Assembly: GCA_025960445.1 (NCBI GenBank)
Contig: JAICIT010000097.1
Span: forward strand, 1-7,869
Length of the DNA stretch: 7,869 bases
Reading direction: 5' to 3'
Source of the DNA: Bradyrhizobium sp.
GTDB lineage: Bacteria > Pseudomonadota > Alphaproteobacteria > Rhizobiales > Xanthobacteraceae
A program made the position numbers and the translations under genes. Each line of letters opens with the position of its first letter. Within the stretch, counting starts at the first letter, position 1. The notes below the pieces were generated by a model. That model was not told where the DNA came from. It was given only the letters and a program-made list of their open reading frames with translations, and ran no database searches. This document shows positions 1-7,146 of the stretch, piece by piece.

Positions 1-1509
1 GAACTCATGATCGAGGATGCTCGCCGGATTGGCGACAATCTGCTGGCATCCGATCTGGGCCGCATCCATTCGGCCGGACTGCTGCTTCAAGATCAGGTCA
101 GTGAATTGGTCGATCTGGCCACTCAGGGCTCGTTGGACGCTATCGGCGATACTGAAGCAGTCAAGGCCAAGCTCCGGCATGATTTGCGGACGCCGTTAAA
201 CGCCATCAAAGGCTATAGCGAACTGATCATCGAGGGTGCGCGCGAAAGCGGCGATCAGGACCTGATTGCCGACACCGGAAAGCTGTTGGACGCCGCCGAG
301 CAGCTGCTCGGACAAATCGACAAGCTCGTTGGCCTGACGGATGCGGGAGCTGATTCGGCAGATGTGCCGCCGCTTATTGCGATGCCTTCCCGCAGTTTGA
401 TCGACCAGGTGATGCGCTCAATTCAGCCGATCACGCCAAATGCCCGCCGTGATCAGAGCATCTCCAGCCGGATTCTTGTTGTCGACGACATGGAAGCCAA
501 TCGGGAGCTTCTTTCCCGCAGGCTGAGTCGCGATGGCCATCTGGTCACCATGGCCAACGACGGCCACTCGGCCCTGGAGCTGTTAGGCAAAACCGAATTC
601 GATCTGGTTCTGCTTGACTTGATGATGCCGGATATCAACGGCTTCGATGTACTGCGCCGGTTGAAGGAAGACCCGGCGATGCGCCACATCCCTGTGATCA
701 TGATTTCGGCGCTTGACGAAATCGACAGCATTGTTCGCTGCATTGAAGCTGGGGCCGAAGACTACATTGCGAAGCCTTTCGATCCGGTGCTCCTCGCTGC
801 GCGAATCGATGCGACACTGGAGAGAAAGCGGCTCCGAGATCGCGAGCATGCATTCACGCTTGAGCTGCAGGCCGAGAAAAGCAAGTCGGACGCATTGTTG
901 TTGAATATCTTGCCGGCCGGGATAGTCGAGCGGATGCGTCAAGGGGAAGTCGGGATTGCCGATCGCTTTCCGGACGCCACTATTTTGTTCTCGGACCTCG
1001 TCGGCTTTACGAGCCTTGCCAGCAAGTTATCGCCCGGACAGATTATCGAGATTTTGAACAATCTGTTTTCGTCATTCGATGCGTTGGCAAAGCAACTGCG
1101 GCTCGAAAAGATCAAGACCATCGGCGACGCCTACATGGTGGCCGGCGGGCTGCCGGAGGAACAACCCGACCATGCTGTTGCCGTAGCCGACATGGCGCTA
1201 GGCATGATTGATGCTGTGCACCAGATCGGGCTTGAGTTCGGCGAGAATCTTCAGGCCCGCATCGGCATTCATTCGGGCGAGGTCGTGGCCGGCATCATCG
1301 GTCAGCATCGTTTCATCTATGACGTTTGGGGAGATACGGTAAATACGGCCAGCCGCCTGGAGACGTCCGGACTGCCTGATCGTATTCAAATATCGCAGGA
1401 AACATATCAGCGCATCCGCGACAAATTTCATTGCGAACTACGTGGCCCGGTTGAAGTGCGGGGAAAAGGAGCGATGCTGACCTATTTCCTGGGAGCACGT
1501 CGCGATTAG
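1..1509 (+). CDS. Receiver-regulated class III adenylate cyclase with tandem DHp segments (5' truncated)
   Basis: Likely makes cAMP from ATP under control of phosphorelay input, in the cytoplasm; no membrane segment is visible. Residues are counted from the Met codon at 7-9. A DHp (HisKA-like) segment spans about 50-112 with the H-box HDLRTPLN and candidate phospho-His H58. No N- or G-box ATPase domain follows. A receiver domain covers about 153-272, with acidic pair D160/D161, phospho-acceptor D204, S234 and K256-P257. A charged helical linker (273-303) ends in LLLNILP, typical before class III cyclases. The cyclase domain (about 320-497) has metal aspartates D330 and D374, adenine-selecting K370 and D439, and transition-state N446 and R450. 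Codons 1-6 are open and encode Glu-Leu, matching the end of an H-box helix (GYSEL type). Met 7 is therefore probably internal and the real start lies outside the window. The stop is TAG at 1507-1509. The gene converges on the minus-strand tRNA and lon. Domain calls are firm; the activating signal is unknown. Confidence 0.9.
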   Translation, partial: ELMIEDARRIGDNLLASDLGRIHSAGLLLQDQVSELVDLATQGSLDAIGDTEAVKAKLRHDLRTPLNAIKGYSELIIEGARESGDQDLIADTGKLLDAAEQLLGQIDKLVGLTDAGADSADVPPLIAMPSRSLIDQVMRSIQPITPNARRDQSISSRILVVDDMEANRELLSRRLSRDGHLVTMANDGHSALELLGKTEFDLVLLDLMMPDINGFDVLRRLKEDPAMRHIPVIMISALDEIDSIVRCIEAGAEDYIAKPFDPVLLAARIDATLERKRLRDREHAFTLELQAEKSKSDALLLNILPAGIVERMRQGEVGIADRFPDATILFSDLVGFTSLASKLSPGQIIEILNNLFSSFDALAKQLRLEKIKTIGDAYMVAGGLPEEQPDHAVAVADMALGMIDAVHQIGLEFGENLQARIGIHSGEVVAGIIGQHRFIYDVWGDTVNTASRLETSGLPDRIQISQETYQRIRDKFHCELRGPVEVRGKGAMLTYFLGARRD

Positions 1510-1560
1510 GAGCGCAACGCGCTCTCACGAACACCTACCGGTTCGGAAGCAGCCCCAAGC

Positions 1561-1635
1561 TGGTAGGCGGTGACGGGATCGAACCGCCGACATCCTGCGT
1601 GTAAAGCAGGCGCTCTACCTCTGAGCTAACCGCCC
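1561..1635 (-). tRNA. tRNA-Val (anticodon UAC)
   Basis: The minus strand folds into a full 75-nt cloverleaf. It has a 7-bp acceptor stem (GGGCGGT with ACCGCCT, pair 1-72 being G-U), a 4-bp D stem and a 5-bp anticodon stem CCTGC/GCAGG. The anticodon loop is TTTACAC, giving anticodon TAC. A 5-nt variable loop and a T arm with loop TTCGATC follow. Discriminator A and an encoded CCA (plus-strand 1561-1563) complete it. It decodes Val GUA and, by wobble, other GUN codons. It lies downstream of lon on the same strand but beyond strong hairpins, so it probably has its own promoter. Confidence 0.97.
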
Positions 1636-1644
1636 TCAGCTTCT

Positions 1645-1673
1645 GTTTAGCGCTGCGCCGCCATCGGGCGCAA
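1645..1673 (-). promoter_or_regulatory. Possible promoter for tRNA-Val
   Basis: On the minus strand TTGCGC (1673-1668) is followed after 17 bases by CTAAAC (1650-1645), roughly ten bases before the mature tRNA 5' end at 1635. The -35 keeps only the TTG core, the -10 is poor, and the implied leader is only about three bases. Spacing and position are the main support, so this is a weak call. Confidence 0.25.
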
Positions 1674-1690
1674 GCCGCTCTAGCAACGAA

Positions 1691-1720
1691 GGGGCGGCGC
1701 CCAGGTCAGGACGCCGCCTC
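1691..1720 (-). other. GC-rich hairpin between lon and tRNA-Val
   Basis: GGCGGCG at 1693-1699 pairs perfectly with CGCCGCC at 1712-1718 around a 12-base loop. It can be extended by a G-T and a G-C pair to 1691/1720. There is no T-run on either side, so it is not a canonical intrinsic terminator. It is the second stable stem met by transcripts leaving lon and may help stop or protect their 3' end. Confidence 0.35.
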
Positions 1721-1740
1721 TCCCAAAGCACCGTAAACTC

Positions 1741-1775
1741 TGGAGCCCGGTTCTGAGAATCAGAACCGGGCTCCA
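1741..1775 (-). terminator. Long perfect hairpin, probable lon 3' end or terminator
   Basis: A perfect inverted repeat forms a 16-bp stem (1741-1756 with 1760-1775) around a GAA loop in plus orientation. It begins 56 bases beyond the lon stop codon, and its arms carry the core AGCCCGGTTCTGA. Only a short TTT occurs downstream on the minus strand, so classical U-tract termination is not assured. The stem could equally act as an mRNA 3' stabiliser. Because it is symmetrical it might also block any plus-strand readthrough from the cyclase gene. Confidence 0.6.
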
Positions 1776-1830
1776 ACTTATTCTTCGGATGCGTTTTCTT
1801 CACGCGAACCGGTGGCTTCGCTCGAAAACG

Positions 1831-4257
1831 CTAATGCGCCGTCAAACCGCCGGCAGCCTCGTCGCCGGCCTCCGGTTTCACGGGCACCTTGGTATCCTCC
1901 TCCCAGACGATCGGCACTGGGGGCCTTACCAAGGCCTTGGAGACAACATCATCGAGCCGTGCCACCGGAAGGATGGTCATTCCGCCCTTGATCGCATCGG
2001 AAATTTCCGTGAGATCCTTGGCATTGTCTTCCGGGATTAGCACCGTTTTGATGCCGCCCCGCGCGGCCGCCAGCAGCTTCTCCTTCAACCCGCCGATCGG
2101 CAGCACCCGACCGCGCAAGGTGATCTCGCCGGTCATGGCGACATCATGCCTGATCGGGATGCCCGTCATGACGGAGACGATGGCGGTAGCCATTGCGACA
2201 CCTGCCGATGGACCATCCTTCGGGGTGGCCCCTTCGGGCACGTGGACGTGGATATCGCGCCTGTCGAACAATGGCGGCTCGATGCCGAAGCCTACCGCGC
2301 GCGAGCGGACATAGGATGCCGCCGCCGAAATCGACTCCTTCATCACGTCGCGCAAATTGCCCGTGACCGTCATCTTGCCCTTGCCGGGCATCATGACGCC
2401 TTCGATCGTGAGCAACTCGCCGCCGACATCGGTCCAAGCCAAGCCAGTGACAATGCCCACCTGATCGTCGCTCTCGATTTCGCCATAGCGATACTTTGGA
2501 ACGCCAAGGAATTCCTCGAGCGACTTCTCACCGACCTTCACCGATTTCTTCTTCGAGATCATCAACTCCTTCACTGCCTTGCGGGCAAGTGTCGAAAGCT
2601 CGCGCTCGAGATTACGCACACCGGCTTCGCGAGTGTAGCGCCGGATCATCAGCAAGAGCGCGTCGTCGTCAATCGACCACTCCCTGGGATCCAGCCCGTG
2701 CTTGGAGATCGCGTTGGGAATGAGATGCTTGCGCGCGATCTCGACCTTCTCGTTTTCGGTGTAACCCGCGATCCGGATGATCTCCATACGATCCATCAGC
2801 GGTCCCGGAATATTCAGGGTGTTCGCCGTGGTGATGAACATCACGTTTGACAGATCGTAGTCCACCTCGAGATAGTGGTCGTTGAAGGTCGAATTCTGCT
2901 CTGGATCGAGCACTTCGAGCAGGGCCGATGATGGATCGCCCCGGAAGTCGGCGCCCATCTTGTCGATCTCGTCCAGCAGGAACAGCGGATTCGATGTCTT
3001 TGCCTTGCGCATGGACTGGATAATCTTGCCGGGCATCGACCCGATATAGGTCCGCCGGTGGCCACGGATTTCCGCTTCATCGCGCACGCCGCCGAGCGAC
3101 ACGCGAACGAATTCGCGTCCCGTTGCTCTCGCGATCGATTTTCCGAGCGAGGTCTTGCCCACGCCGGGAGGTCCGACGAGACACAAGATCGGTCCCGTCA
3201 GCTTGTTTGCGCGTGACTGCACCGCCAGGTACTCGACGATGCGATCCTTGACCTTCTCCAGCCCGTAGTGGTCGTTGTCCAGTGTTGTCTGAGCCGCGAC
3301 CAAATCCTTCTTGACCTTGGATTTCTTGTTCCACGGGATCGAGAGCAGCCAATCGAGATAGTTGCGAACGACGGTTGCTTCCGCGGACATCGGCGACATC
3401 TGACGCAGCTTCTTGAGCTCGTGCTGCGCCTTCTCGCGGGCTTCCTTCGAAAGCTTGGTCTTGGCAATCTTCTCTTCCAGATCGGCCAGTTCGTCACGAC
3501 CTTCGTCGTCGCCCAGCTCCTTCTGGATCGCCTTCATCTGCTCGTTGAGGTAATATTCGCGCTGCGTTTTTTCCATTTGGCGCTTGACGCGCGAACGGAT
3601 GCGCTTCTCGACCTGCAGTACCGAGATCTCACTCTCCATCAGCCCGAGCACCTTCTCGAGGCGCGCGGTCACGGACAGCGTCTCCAGGATCGCTTGGCGA
3701 TCTGCGATCTTGACAGCAAGATGAGAGGCGACGGTGTCGCCGAGCTTGGCGAAATCAGTGATCGCCTGCACCACCCCGACGACTTCGGCGGATATCTTCT
3801 TGTTCAGTTTGACGTAGCTCTCGAAATCGGAAACCACGGAGCGCGCGAGCGCCTCGGCCTCGACCGATTTGGCGTCGGTGTCCGAAAGCGCGATTGCGGT
3901 CGCCTCATAATATTCCGAGCGCGCAGTGTACTTTTGCACGCGCGCGCGCTCGAGGCCTTCCACAAGCACCTTTACGGTGCCGTCAGGAAGCTTCAGCAAC
4001 TGCAACACGCTCGCTAGCGTACCGGTCTCATAAATTGCGTCCGGGGTCGGATCATCGTCCGACGCGTTCTTCTGCGTCGCGAGCATGATCAGCGCATCGT
4101 TCTTCATCACTTCTTCGAGGGCGCGGATCGATTTCTCGCGGCCAACGAACAGCGGCACGATCATGTGCGGGAAAACGACGATGTCGCGCAGCGGCAACAC
4201 CGGATAGGAGTGGCTTTCGCCGTGGACGATAGATGGCCGAGGTTTTGGGATTGTCAT
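1831..4257 (-). CDS. lon: Lon ATP-dependent protease (endopeptidase La)
   Basis: Homohexameric cytoplasmic AAA+ serine protease that unfolds and degrades misfolded proteins and short-lived regulators. The 808 residues are full length (E. coli Lon has 784). The N-terminal LAN substrate-binding domain covers about 18-210 (opening YPVLPLRDIVVFP), followed by a helical coiled region to about 310 with YYLNEQMKAIQKELG. The AAA+ module has Walker A GPPGVGKT (362-369), Walker B LFLLDE ending at D429-E430, sensor-1 N479, arginine-finger candidate R490 and sensor-2 R548. The protease domain has the Ser-Lys dyad S684 (in DGPSAG) and K727 (in GGLKEK). A short acidic, proline-rich tail follows from about 780. 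The ATG is preceded by AAGGAAT (plus 4263-4269) at good spacing; the stop is TAG. clpX lies upstream with its own terminator, so lon is probably transcribed separately. A TTGACA at 4447-4442 could be its -35, but the -10 is poor. The reading frame is intact and the identification is secure. Confidence 0.98.
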   Translation of the reverse strand: MTIPKPRPSIVHGESHSYPVLPLRDIVVFPHMIVPLFVGREKSIRALEEVMKNDALIMLATQKNASDDDPTPDAIYETGTLASVLQLLKLPDGTVKVLVEGLERARVQKYTARSEYYEATAIALSDTDAKSVEAEALARSVVSDFESYVKLNKKISAEVVGVVQAITDFAKLGDTVASHLAVKIADRQAILETLSVTARLEKVLGLMESEISVLQVEKRIRSRVKRQMEKTQREYYLNEQMKAIQKELGDDEGRDELADLEEKIAKTKLSKEAREKAQHELKKLRQMSPMSAEATVVRNYLDWLLSIPWNKKSKVKKDLVAAQTTLDNDHYGLEKVKDRIVEYLAVQSRANKLTGPILCLVGPPGVGKTSLGKSIARATGREFVRVSLGGVRDEAEIRGHRRTYIGSMPGKIIQSMRKAKTSNPLFLLDEIDKMGADFRGDPSSALLEVLDPEQNSTFNDHYLEVDYDLSNVMFITTANTLNIPGPLMDRMEIIRIAGYTENEKVEIARKHLIPNAISKHGLDPREWSIDDDALLLMIRRYTREAGVRNLERELSTLARKAVKELMISKKKSVKVGEKSLEEFLGVPKYRYGEIESDDQVGIVTGLAWTDVGGELLTIEGVMMPGKGKMTVTGNLRDVMKESISAAASYVRSRAVGFGIEPPLFDRRDIHVHVPEGATPKDGPSAGVAMATAIVSVMTGIPIRHDVAMTGEITLRGRVLPIGGLKEKLLAAARGGIKTVLIPEDNAKDLTEISDAIKGGMTILPVARLDDVVSKALVRPPVPIVWEEDTKVPVKPEAGDEAAGGLTAH

Positions 4258-4567
4258 GGCCTATTCCTTTTGTTGTGCCCCCTTGGACGCAGTCCGCCAA
4301 TTTGCGCAACCGCCACAAGGTGCAGGGATCTTCCGGGAGTGATTGGCCGCAGATGGCCGACCTATCCGGATCGTTTACTGCGACGAATCTGCAGATGTTC
4401 TTTCATCGCCAAGAGCATTAGGTGGCTATGGACCGCAGGGGTGTCAAGCGTCGAAAAAGGCCTCAAAAACAAGGCCGAACGCACGCGGCAATCTTACACA
4501 CAACCCGCCGACGACAACGTCGCCAGCTCTCTTGTCGCGCGCCTCAATTCCGAGCCAGCCACGCGCC
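4258..4567. other. clpX-lon intergenic spacer
   Basis: About 310 bases without a convincing gene. On the minus strand it holds in order: the 3' trailer of clpX, an intrinsic terminator (4454-4476), a TTGACA hexamer (4447-4442) just past that terminator, about 170 bases of leader, and the lon ribosome-binding site. A spacer of 16-18 bases after TTGACA leads to no good -10, so the lon start site is not placed. Three CTTG words in the minus-strand leader have no matching heat-shock -10. Confidence 0.6.
4454..4476 (-). terminator. Rho-independent terminator of clpX
   Basis: On the minus strand GGCCT (4476-4472) pairs with AGGCC (4463-4459) around an eight-base T-rich loop, followed at once by five T (4458-4454). 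It starts about 90 bases after the clpX stop. The stem is short but strong, and stem plus U-tract is the canonical arrangement. It implies that most clpX transcripts end before lon. Confidence 0.65.
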
Positions 4568-5842
4568 TCAGGCGCTAGCGCTAGTCTCGACGGCGCGGTC
4601 GGAACGATCGGCGTAGATGTAGAGCGGCCGAGCAGTTCCCTCCACGACTTCGCGGGAGATAACCACCTCTTCGACACCCTCCAATCCCGGAAGATCGAAC
4701 ATGGTCTCGAGCAGGATGCTCTCGAGAATCGAACGCAGACCCCGCGCGCCTGTCTTGCGCTCGATCGCTTTGCGAGACACAGCCCCAAGCGCTTCGTCTG
4801 CGAAGGTGAGTTCGATATTCTCCATCTCGAACAATCGCTGATACTGCTTCACCAGCGCGTTCTTCGGATCGGTCAGGATCTTCTTCAACGAAGCCTCGTC
4901 GAGATCCTCAAGCGTCGCGACCACCGGCAAGCGGCCGACGAACTCCGGGATCAGCCCGTACTTCAAGAGATCCTCAGGTTCGACGTGACGGAAGATTTCG
5001 CCCGTGCGGCGATCTTCCGGCGCCAACACCTGGGCGGCAAAGCCGATCGAGGTCGAACGTCCGCGCGCCGAGATGATCTTTTCCAGTCCCGAGAATGCGC
5101 CACCGCAGATGAACAGAATGTTGGTGGTGTCGACCTGCAGGAACTCCTGCTGCGGATGCTTGCGACCGCCCTGCGGAGGAACGGATGCGACGGTGCCCTC
5201 CATGATCTTCAAAAGCGCCTGTTGGACGCCCTCACCGGATACATCGCGGGTGATTGAGGGATTGTCCGACTTGCGGCTGATCTTGTCGATTTCGTCAATG
5301 TAGACGATACCGCGCTGCGCGCGCTCGACGTTGTAGTCCGCCGACTGCAGCAGCTTGAGGATAATGTTCTCGACGTCTTCGCCGACATAGCCGGCTTCAG
5401 TAAGCGTCGTGGCATCCGCCATCGTGAACGGCACGTCGAGAATCCGCGCTAGCGTCTGAGCCAGCAGCGTCTTGCCCGAACCGGTCGGACCGATCAGCAG
5501 AATGTTCGATTTCGCGAGTTCGACGTCGTTGTGCTTGGTCTGATGATTCAGCCGCTTGTAATGATTGTGGACTGCGACCGAGAGCACCTTCTTGGCATGA
5601 CTCTGCCCGATGACGTAGTCGTCCAGGACCTTGCAGATTTCCTTCGGGGTTGGAATGCCGTCGCGCGACTTCACCAGCGAGGATTTGTTCTCCTCGCGGA
5701 TGATATCCATGCACAGCTCAACGCACTCGTCGCAGATGAATACGGTCGGACCCGCGATCAACTTGCGCACTTCGTGCTGGCTCTTGCCGCAGAACGAGCA
5801 ATACAGCGTATTCTTGGAGTCGCTCGTGCCGACCTTGCTCAT
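4568..5842 (-). CDS. clpX: ClpX, AAA+ unfoldase subunit of the ClpXP protease
   Basis: Hexameric ATP-driven unfoldase that recognises degradation tags and adaptors and threads substrates into ClpP. The 424 residues match the family length. The N-terminal zinc-binding domain has C15, C18, C37 and C40. The AAA+ core has Walker A GPTGSGKT (118-125), pore loop GYVG (151-154), Walker B IVYIDE ending at D183-E184, the RKH loop (227-229), arginine finger R304 in FVGRLP and sensor-2 R370 in GARGLR. The ClpP-docking IGF tripeptide is at 266-268. The ATG has GGAG six bases upstream, and the Met is followed directly by the zinc-domain leader, supporting this start; the stop is TGA. It lies 418 bases after clpP on the same strand, long enough for its own promoter, and is followed by an intrinsic terminator. 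Every key residue is present and there is no sign of disruption. Confidence 0.98.
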   Translation of the reverse strand: MSKVGTSDSKNTLYCSFCGKSQHEVRKLIAGPTVFICDECVELCMDIIREENKSSLVKSRDGIPTPKEICKVLDDYVIGQSHAKKVLSVAVHNHYKRLNHQTKHNDVELAKSNILLIGPTGSGKTLLAQTLARILDVPFTMADATTLTEAGYVGEDVENIILKLLQSADYNVERAQRGIVYIDEIDKISRKSDNPSITRDVSGEGVQQALLKIMEGTVASVPPQGGRKHPQQEFLQVDTTNILFICGGAFSGLEKIISARGRSTSIGFAAQVLAPEDRRTGEIFRHVEPEDLLKYGLIPEFVGRLPVVATLEDLDEASLKKILTDPKNALVKQYQRLFEMENIELTFADEALGAVSRKAIERKTGARGLRSILESILLETMFDLPGLEGVEEVVISREVVEGTARPLYIYADRSDRAVETSASA

Positions 5843-6260
5843 TCCTATCTCCGTCCGCCGTTCGATCCCATCCGCTCAGTTGACCTATTCCGGCACGAAC
5901 CGGCGCCTAGGTCTAAATAGAGCAAATTCCGTACCAAAAAAGACCCAACACTCCAAATGCCCTACGGCTCGAATCTCCTGTCATCGTAGCCGACCTCGCC
6001 TAGCCAATCATGGTCGCACCCGACTATCAAGAATTCGCTAATCAGCCCGACATCCGCTTCTCGTGACAATACCGTGATTTGCGCCATTCGCACGAGCCCG
6101 AACCTCGCGAAATCGGCCGAGCGTTGCGGTATTGCCACGCCCGCGTGAGGCGAAACGGAACCCGTGCCGGCGCGAGGGCTAATCTTGCTCGCTAGCGACT
6201 CGAAGTGCCGATGGCAATGGTCTGTTAACGCCGATACCCTGGTTTGTGATCCGTCGGGCT
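5843..6260. other. clpP-clpX intergenic spacer (418 bp)
   Basis: I see no convincing gene or structured RNA here. The minus strand has a 100-codon open frame (6264-5962) whose GTG overlaps the clpP stop as GTGA, but its product resembles nothing I recognise and looks like low-constraint sequence. A T-rich patch on the minus strand (six T at 5941-5936, then CTATTTAGA near 5918-5910) is the likeliest area for a clpX promoter, though no -35/-10 pair with good spacing stands out. A perfect 10-base palindrome, TCGCTAGCGA, sits near 6190-6199. No clear terminator follows clpP. Confidence 0.5.
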
Positions 6261-6896
6261 TCACGGAGCCTTTGCAGTGGCCGGATCTTCCAGGCGCTTG
6301 TCGATCACCTTGTCGACGATGCCGAAGTCGCGGGCCATATCGGCGGTAAGGAACTTGTCGCGTTCCAGCGCATCCTCGATCGCCTTGTAGGTCTGACCCG
6401 TGTGTTTGACATAGATCTCATTCAGCCGCTTCTTGAGATTCAGGATTTCCTGCGCATGCAGCATGATGTCGGTGGCCTGACCCTGAAAGCCGCCGGAGGG
6501 CTGGTGCACCATGATGCGCGAATTCGGCAGTGAGAATCGCATATCTTTATGGCCCGCGGCCAAAAGCAGTGAGCCCATCGAGGCTGCCTGCCCCGTGCAC
6601 AGCGTCGAGACCGGTGGACGGATGAACTGCATGGTGTCGTAAATCGCAAGGCCGGATGTCACCGCCCCGCCCGGCGAATTGATGTACATCGAGATTTCCT
6701 TCTTCGGATTCTCGGCTTCCAGAAACAGTAGCTGCGCGACGGTGAGGGTCGACATCCCATCCTCAACCACGCCCGTCACGAAGATGATGCGCTCCTTCAA
6801 CAGGCGCGAAAAAATGTCGTAAGCGCGTTCGCCGCGGTTGGTTTGCTCGACCACCATCGGCACGAGGTTCATATAAGTTTCCACCGGATCGCGCAT
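6261..6896 (-). CDS. clpP: ClpP, proteolytic subunit of Clp protease
   Basis: Serine peptidase forming two stacked heptameric rings; it degrades polypeptides delivered by ClpX (and by ClpA in proteobacteria). The 211 residues are typical. The catalytic triad is S106 in GQAASMG, H131 in MVHQPSGG and D180 in LERD. The 25- and 49-residue gaps between them match those in E. coli ClpP. Other hallmarks are YINSPGG (71-77) and the oligomerisation region [13 protein letters not shown]. Aligning LVPMV with the E. coli mature N-terminus puts propeptide cleavage, if it occurs, around residue 9, which renumbers the serine to 97 as in mature E. coli ClpP. The start is ATG 6896-6894, with a modest GGGTGA three bases upstream. 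The in-frame Met codons at residues 9 and 14 are less likely because the MRDPVETYM leader is typical of alphaproteobacterial ClpP as I recall it. A candidate RpoH-type promoter lies about 100 bases upstream. Confidence 0.98.
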   Translation of the reverse strand: MRDPVETYMNLVPMVVEQTNRGERAYDIFSRLLKERIIFVTGVVEDGMSTLTVAQLLFLEAENPKKEISMYINSPGGAVTSGLAIYDTMQFIRPPVSTLCTGQAASMGSLLLAAGHKDMRFSLPNSRIMVHQPSGGFQGQATDIMLHAQEILNLKKRLNEIYVKHTGQTYKAIEDALERDKFLTADMARDFGIVDKVIDKRLEDPATAKAP

Positions 6897-6999
6897 TAGT
6901 CACCCAAAAGTTGGCGGAGACGAACATCCATCGGCGAGGGCTTATTGCCGGGCGCGGAGGCACGTCCCGTGATGCAGGACTTAAAGACAGGGTTCACAG

Positions 7000-7026
7000 A
7001 TATGGAGCCAATTTCCCGCTGACAAG
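7000..7026 (-). promoter_or_regulatory. Candidate RpoH (heat-shock sigma factor) promoter of clpP
   Basis: On the minus strand CTTG (7026-7023) is separated by 17 bases from CCATAT (7005-7000). Alphaproteobacterial RpoH promoters are described as CTTG with a -10 of CCATAT or CYTAT type at this spacing. The predicted start near 6993 would give a leader of about 97 bases before the clpP ATG. The position upstream of a classical heat-shock gene supports it. It is the best promoter-like match I found in the window, but it rests on motif reading alone. Confidence 0.5.
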
Positions 7027-7146
7027 AGCGGGGCCAAAAGCGGGATGATTTCGCCAGTTGAAGCTGATTCGCGCAGCCGGGCATAGCTTACGGATGCGCC
7101 GCCGCGCGCGTTTCGGCTCTCAACCTTAACGCCGGCCCGTGCGCGA

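Noticed and set aside
1510..1524. Six-bp hairpin GAGCGC-AAC-GCGCTC directly after the cyclase stop, as a possible terminator.
   Set aside because: No T-run follows in either direction and the stem is short. It could assist termination of the cyclase or tRNA transcript, but the evidence is too thin to call.
1561..1635. tRNA-Val as an integration site for a mobile element.
   Set aside because: I saw no second copy of the tRNA 3' end, no integrase and no compositional break beside it.
2146..2850. 234-codon plus-strand open frame inside lon.
   Set aside because: It is antisense to the Lon protease and AAA+ domains, with no domain or plausible start signal.
3268..4017. 249-codon plus-strand open frame inside lon.
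   Set aside because: It is an antisense shadow of the Lon N-terminal and coiled regions, a common effect of biased codon use in GC-rich genes.
4343..5257. 304-codon plus-strand open frame over the lon-clpX spacer and the clpX 3' half.
   Set aside because: It lies mostly antisense to clpX, which has every family motif. The predicted product is arginine- and leucine-rich shadow sequence with no recognisable domain.
6010..6031. Minus-strand CTTG followed by CCAT upstream of clpX, resembling an RpoH promoter.
   Set aside because: The gap between the two elements is 14 bases rather than about 17, and the bases after CCAT do not continue the consensus.
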